This document shows, one piece after another, positions 7,162 through 9,869 of a DNA stretch of 9,869 nucleotides. Numbering within the stretch: the first letter of the stretch is position 1; each line of letters opens with the position of its first letter. Location of the stretch: assembly GCA_035308365.1 (NCBI GenBank), contig DATGGU010000094.1, positions 1 through 9,869 of the forward strand, read 5' to 3'. Source of the stretch: PALSA-505 sp035308365. Lineage in GTDB: Bacteria > Actinomycetota > Actinomycetes > Streptosporangiales > Streptosporangiaceae. The notes under the pieces were generated by a model. The model was given only the letters and a program-made list of their open reading frames with translations. It was not told where the DNA came from and searched no databases. The translations under genes and the position numbers were made by a program.

Positions 7162-7197
7162 GCCCCGGTGTCCCGGGCCGGGCCTGGACACCGGGGC
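7162..7197 (-). terminator. Hairpin between drrB and glnE
   Basis: GCCCCGGTGTCC (7162-7173) and GGACACCGGGGC (7186-7197) are perfect 12-bp inverted repeats around a 12-nt GC-rich loop. On the minus strand this lies 12 bases after the drrB stop codon and 27 bases before the glnE GTG. No U-run follows, which fits the U-less terminators reported in actinomycetes. It could end or attenuate drrAB transcription, or be a structured leader of glnE. No separate glnE promoter is evident in the 75-bp gap. Confidence 0.55.
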
Positions 7198-7209
7198 TGG
7201 GATCGCTGG

Positions 7210-7989
7210 TCATGCCGTCCGGCGGCGGAACAGCATGGCGCAGGCGGCGACGGATACGGCGAGGATGCCGCCGCACCAGGCGATGGCCTGCCACGGGCTG
7301 GTGCCGACCGGGGTGCGCAGGAGCAGACCACGCAACGTCTCGATGACCGGGGTGGCGGGCTGGTGGCCGGCGAACCCGTGCAGCCAGCTCGGCATCGTGC
7401 GGATCGGCACGAACGCGCTGCTGGCGTAGGTGATGAACATCAGCGCGAACATGCAGCCGCTGGCCGATTCCGGCGACCGGGCCAGCACGCCGACCGCCGC
7501 GCACAGCCAGGACACCGCAGCCAGGAACAGCAGCAGGATGCCGGCCGCACCGAACCAGCCGGCCAGGGTCGCGTGCGGCCGGAACCCGATGGCGAAGGCC
7601 ACCCCAAACACCAGGATCGTCGAGGCGATGTTGCGGACGACGTTGGCCATCACATGGCCGCCCAGCACCGCCGCGCCGCCGGTGTCCATGGACCGGAACC
7701 GGTCGGCGATGCCGCCGGTCATGTCCTGACACACCGATACCGCCGTGCCGGCCGACCCGACCGCGGCGCACAGCAGCATGACGCCGGGGACGACGTAGGT
7801 GATGTACTTCGTGCCGGTGCTGATCGCGCCGCCGAACAGGTAGACGAAGACGATCATCAGCATGACCGGGAGCATCAGCGAGGTGAGCAGGGCGTCGATC
7901 TGGCGGCTTGACATCCGCAGGCCCCGGCCGGCCATGATCAGCAGGTCGGTGGCCGGGTTGGTGCGGCCCGGTATGGCGATCTCAGACAC
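7210..7989 (-). CDS. drrB: DrrB-type ABC-2 multidrug exporter permease
   Basis: A 259-aa integral membrane protein, the permease half of a daunorubicin-resistance-type exporter. It opens with EIAIPGRTNPATDLLIMAGR, typical of DrrB. Six hydrophobic segments are visible at about 34-54, 64-86, 117-136, 145-169, 178-195 and 235-254. The ABC-2 signature region is near the end (SSAFVPIRTMPSWLHGFAGH followed by PATPVIETLRGLL). The start is the GTG at 7987-7989, preceded by AAGGAGAAG at good spacing; an open frame extends to 8025 but lacks such a site. It overlaps the drrA stop by 8 bases, so translation of the two is likely coupled and subunits are made in matched amounts. The exported compound cannot be read from sequence. 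Confidence 0.93.
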   Translation of the reverse strand: MSEIAIPGRTNPATDLLIMAGRGLRMSSRQIDALLTSLMLPVMLMIVFVYLFGGAISTGTKYITYVVPGVMLLCAAVGSAGTAVSVCQDMTGGIADRFRSMDTGGAAVLGGHVMANVVRNIASTILVFGVAFAIGFRPHATLAGWFGAAGILLLFLAAVSWLCAAVGVLARSPESASGCMFALMFITYASSAFVPIRTMPSWLHGFAGHQPATPVIETLRGLLLRTPVGTSPWQAIAWCGGILAVSVAACAMLFRRRTA

Positions 7990-8950
7990 GAGTCTTCTCC
8001 TTAGCGTCGGCGGCCGGCGCTGCATGACCGGTCAGCGTGAGGAATACGTCGTCGAGGGTGGGTGTGTGCACGGCGAATCTGGCCAGCGTGGCGCGGCTCG
8101 GGTCCAGTTCGTCGAGCAGCTCCCTGACCTGGGCGGAGCTGCCGTCGGTGGCGACGCCGAGGGTCAGTTCGCCGGGGTCACTGCGCAGGACGCGGTCGCC
8201 CAGGTACCGCGCCAGCTTGCTGAAGTCGGCGGCGGTGCGCAGCACCAGATCCAGCCGTTCGCCGGCGACCCGCTGCTTGAGCTGGGCCGGGGTGCCCTCG
8301 GCCACCACCTTGCCGTCGTCGAGGACGCTGACCTTGTGCGCGACCCGGTCGGCTTCCTCCAAGTACTGGGTGGTCAGGAAAATCGTCACGCCGGCGCCGG
8401 CGAGGTCGCCGATGACCTGCCACATCTGCTGCCTGCTGCGCGGGTCGAGGCCGGTCGTCGGCTCGTCCAGGAAGATCACTTCGGGCTGCCCGACCAGGCT
8501 CGCCGCCAAGTCGAGGCGGCGGCGCATCCCGCCGGAGTAGGTCTGCGCCTGCTTGTCAGCGGCCGTGGTCAGGCCGAACCGGTCGAGAAGCCAGGCGGCG
8601 CGCTGCCGGGCCTGACGGCGGGACATCCCGGCCAGCCGGGCCATCATGCGCAGGTTCTCCGCGCCGGTCTGCAGGCCGTCCACAGCGGTGTACTGGCCGG
8701 TCAAACTGATGCTGAGCCGGACCTGACGGCGCTGGTGCCCGATGTCGAAACCGGCCACCCTGGCCTGTCCCGCGTCGGGCCGCAACAGCGTGGACAGGAT
8801 GCGGACCGTGGTCGTCTTGCCCGCGCCGTTCGGTCCAAGCAGGGCGAAAATGCTGCCGCGCGGGACGCGGAGATCAACCCCCGCGAGAACGTGAGTCTTG
8901 CCGTAGGACTTCGCCAGGGCGGTCGCCTCGATGGCTAGTTCGTCGGTCAC
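7982..8950 (-). CDS. drrA: DrrA-type ABC exporter ATP-binding protein
   Basis: A 322-aa ATPase that powers the DrrB permease. It has Walker A GPNGAGKT at 39-46, Q-loop Gln at about 86 (SLTGQYTAVD), signature YSGGMRRRLDLA at 138-149, Walker B VIFLDEPTTGLDP at 158-170, and TTQYLEEADR at 193-202. Glutamine replaces the usual switch histidine in that last motif, which is normal for the DrrA subfamily. After the ATPase core, a tail of about 100 residues contains HTPTLDDVFLTLTG, the C-terminal motif of DrrA proteins. The start is the GTG at 8948-8950 with GGAGG (8958-8962 on the complementary strand) seven bases upstream; frame upstream of this crosses the regulatory region and was not used. First gene of the drrAB operon, divergent from tetR. 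Confidence 0.95.
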   Translation of the reverse strand: MTDELAIEATALAKSYGKTHVLAGVDLRVPRGSIFALLGPNGAGKTTTVRILSTLLRPDAGQARVAGFDIGHQRRQVRLSISLTGQYTAVDGLQTGAENLRMMARLAGMSRRQARQRAAWLLDRFGLTTAADKQAQTYSGGMRRRLDLAASLVGQPEVIFLDEPTTGLDPRSRQQMWQVIGDLAGAGVTIFLTTQYLEEADRVAHKVSVLDDGKVVAEGTPAQLKQRVAGERLDLVLRTAADFSKLARYLGDRVLRSDPGELTLGVATDGSSAQVRELLDELDPSRATLARFAVHTPTLDDVFLTLTGHAAPAADAKEKTRV

Positions 8951-8957
8951 GGGATTG

Positions 8958-8962
8958 CCTCC
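8958..8962 (-). promoter_or_regulatory. Shine-Dalgarno site fixing the drrA start
   Basis: On the minus strand GGAGG stands seven bases before the GTG at 8950. It decides the start against the longer open frame, which reaches 9154 and would run through the divergent promoter and into the antisense of tetR. Confidence 0.8.
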
Positions 8963-8973
8963 GGATTCCGTTT

Positions 8974-9011
8974 TGCGTATTACATACACTGTAATGCGTA
9001 GACCATACGCA
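8974..9011. promoter_or_regulatory. Double palindromic operator between drrA and tetR
   Basis: Two perfect 6-5-6 inverted repeats lie end to end. ATTACA-TACAC-TGTAAT occupies 8979-8995 and TGCGTA-GACCA-TACGCA occupies 8995-9011. TGCGTA is also found at 8974-8979, exactly 21 bp before its copy at 8995-9000, so sites repeat on one face of the helix. This is the only strikingly AT-rich part of the spacer. Position and symmetry suit a TetR dimer, probably two dimers, blocking both promoters. TACAGT on the minus strand (8988-8993) and TAGGAT on the plus strand (9016-9021) are possible -10 hexamers for drrA and tetR, without clear -35 boxes. Confidence 0.7.
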
Positions 9012-9049
9012 GTTCTAGGATGGGATGTCAACCGAATGGGAGCGGGATC

Positions 9050-9835
9050 ATGGACGACGAGCGGATCAGCCCTTCTGCCGGATCCGGGGCAGAACCGCCG
9101 TGGGAGCTGCCGGCCAGCATCGCGGCGGCCTGGGGGCTGCGGGAACGGCCGCACAAGGGGCCCAAGCCGGGGCTGAGCCTGAAACGGGTCGTCGAGGCCG
9201 CTGTGCGGGTAGCCGAGTTGGAGGGGCTGGCCTCGGTGTCCATGAGCCGGGTGGCCACCGAACTCGGGGCCTCGACAATGTCCCTGTACCGCTACGTTTC
9301 GGCCAAGGATGAACTGCTCGACCTGATGGTGGACGCGGCGGCCGGCACTCCCCCGGCAGCTTCACCGGGTGACGGATGGCGGGAGGGCCTGTCCCGATGG
9401 GCCTGGGGGATGCGGGCCATGTACTACCGCAGCCCCTGGGTGCTGCGTATCCCGATCCGCGGGCTGCCCATTACGCCGAACCAGGTCGCCTGGTTCGAAA
9501 ACGGGCTGAGCTGCATGGCCGCGACCGGCCTGACCGAGGACGAGAAGGCCTCGTCGGTGCTGCTGGTCAGTAACTACACCAGGTCCGAGGCGATGATGGG
9601 CGCCGACCTCGGCGCGGCCGTCCAGGCGTCGGGGACTTCACCGGATGAGTGGATAACCTACTACGGGCGGCTGCTCACCACGCTCGCCGACCCACAGCGC
9701 TATCCCGCGATCGGCAAACTGGTCGCGGAGGGAGTGTTCAACATGGCGGACGCTCCGGAGAAGGAGTTCAGCTTCGGGCTGGAGCGCGTCCTCGACGGGA
9801 TCGAGGTGCTGGTACGGTCGCGGACGGCGGGCTGA
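9050..9835 (+). CDS. TetR-family repressor of the drrAB exporter
   Basis: A 261-aa cytoplasmic repressor. A leader of about 40 residues containing SIAAAWGLRERPHKGPKPGL, common in actinobacterial TetR proteins beside DrrAB exporters, precedes the TetR DNA-binding domain. The HTH spans about 62-85 (VSMSRVATELGASTMSLYRY), followed by VSAKDELLDLMVD. The rest is the helical ligand-binding and dimerisation domain of the TetR_C type (my recognition), with WGMRAMYYRSPWVLRIPIRG at about 122-141. The start is the ATG at 9050-9052, with GGGAG at 9038-9042 and seven bases of spacing. An ATG at 9020 would add ten residues but has AGG directly against it. Divergent from drrA over a 99-bp palindromic spacer, it probably represses both promoters and releases them when a drug-like ligand binds. 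The ligand is unknown. Confidence 0.92.
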   Translation: MDDERISPSAGSGAEPPWELPASIAAAWGLRERPHKGPKPGLSLKRVVEAAVRVAELEGLASVSMSRVATELGASTMSLYRYVSAKDELLDLMVDAAAGTPPAASPGDGWREGLSRWAWGMRAMYYRSPWVLRIPIRGLPITPNQVAWFENGLSCMAATGLTEDEKASSVLLVSNYTRSEAMMGADLGAAVQASGTSPDEWITYYGRLLTTLADPQRYPAIGKLVAEGVFNMADAPEKEFSFGLERVLDGIEVLVRSRTAG

Positions 9836-9869
9836 CTGGACGGTGCACCTCAGGCCGGGAGCCGGCGCA

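Noticed and set aside
8950..9154. Upstream extension of drrA
   Set aside because: It would run through the operator region and overlap tetR; GGAGG before the GTG at 8950 fixes the start.

Overview
The window comes from a high-GC actinomycete chromosome. The base composition, the GC-rich third codon positions, the GTG/TTG starts, the DrrA/DrrB pair, the AfsR-like NB-ARC/TPR protein and a GlnE of actinobacterial type all point there. I cannot name a genus; a Streptosporangiales-, Pseudonocardiales- or Streptomyces-type organism is possible.

Layout. (1) Positions 1-346 hold no convincing gene. They carry a 31/32-bp tandem repeat (1-188), a long inverted repeat and two GGGTGCACC motifs. (2) 347-2066 is a divergent pair: an AraC-family regulator (minus) and a 291-aa alpha/alpha-toroid (squalene-cyclase/prenyltransferase-like) protein of unknown function (plus), separated by a 73-bp spacer with two small palindromes. 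(3) 2034-4016 (minus) is the C-terminal part of an NB-ARC/TPR signalling protein with eight exactly 40-residue TPR units. Its 5' half, including the P-loop, is missing. Homology stops at about 4016, where it abuts a 32-codon plus-strand tail of another, unrecognised gene (4016-4114). The two broken ends meet head to head, which suggests a deletion that removed the 5' parts of two divergent genes. (4) 4144-7134 (minus) is glnE, the bifunctional adenylyltransferase/adenylyl-removing enzyme of glutamine synthetase, complete. (5) 7210-8950 (minus) is a drrA-drrB drug-export ABC pair with overlapping stop and start. It is transcribed divergently from a TetR-family regulator (9050-9835, plus). The 99-bp spacer between them holds two adjacent 17-bp palindromes that look like the TetR operator.

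Functionally, the clearest unit is the TetR/DrrAB module: a regulator that probably represses itself and an ATP-driven exporter until a ligand is bound. glnE lies 75 bp downstream of drrB on the same strand, with a 12-bp-stem hairpin between them, so it may be partly separated from the exporter transcript. The AraC/toroid pair is an uncharacterised regulator-enzyme candidate. The main structural oddity is the double truncation at about 4016. A second is a 27-bp AT-rich patch of rare codons inside glnE. I see no CRISPR array, tRNA, rRNA or transposase.
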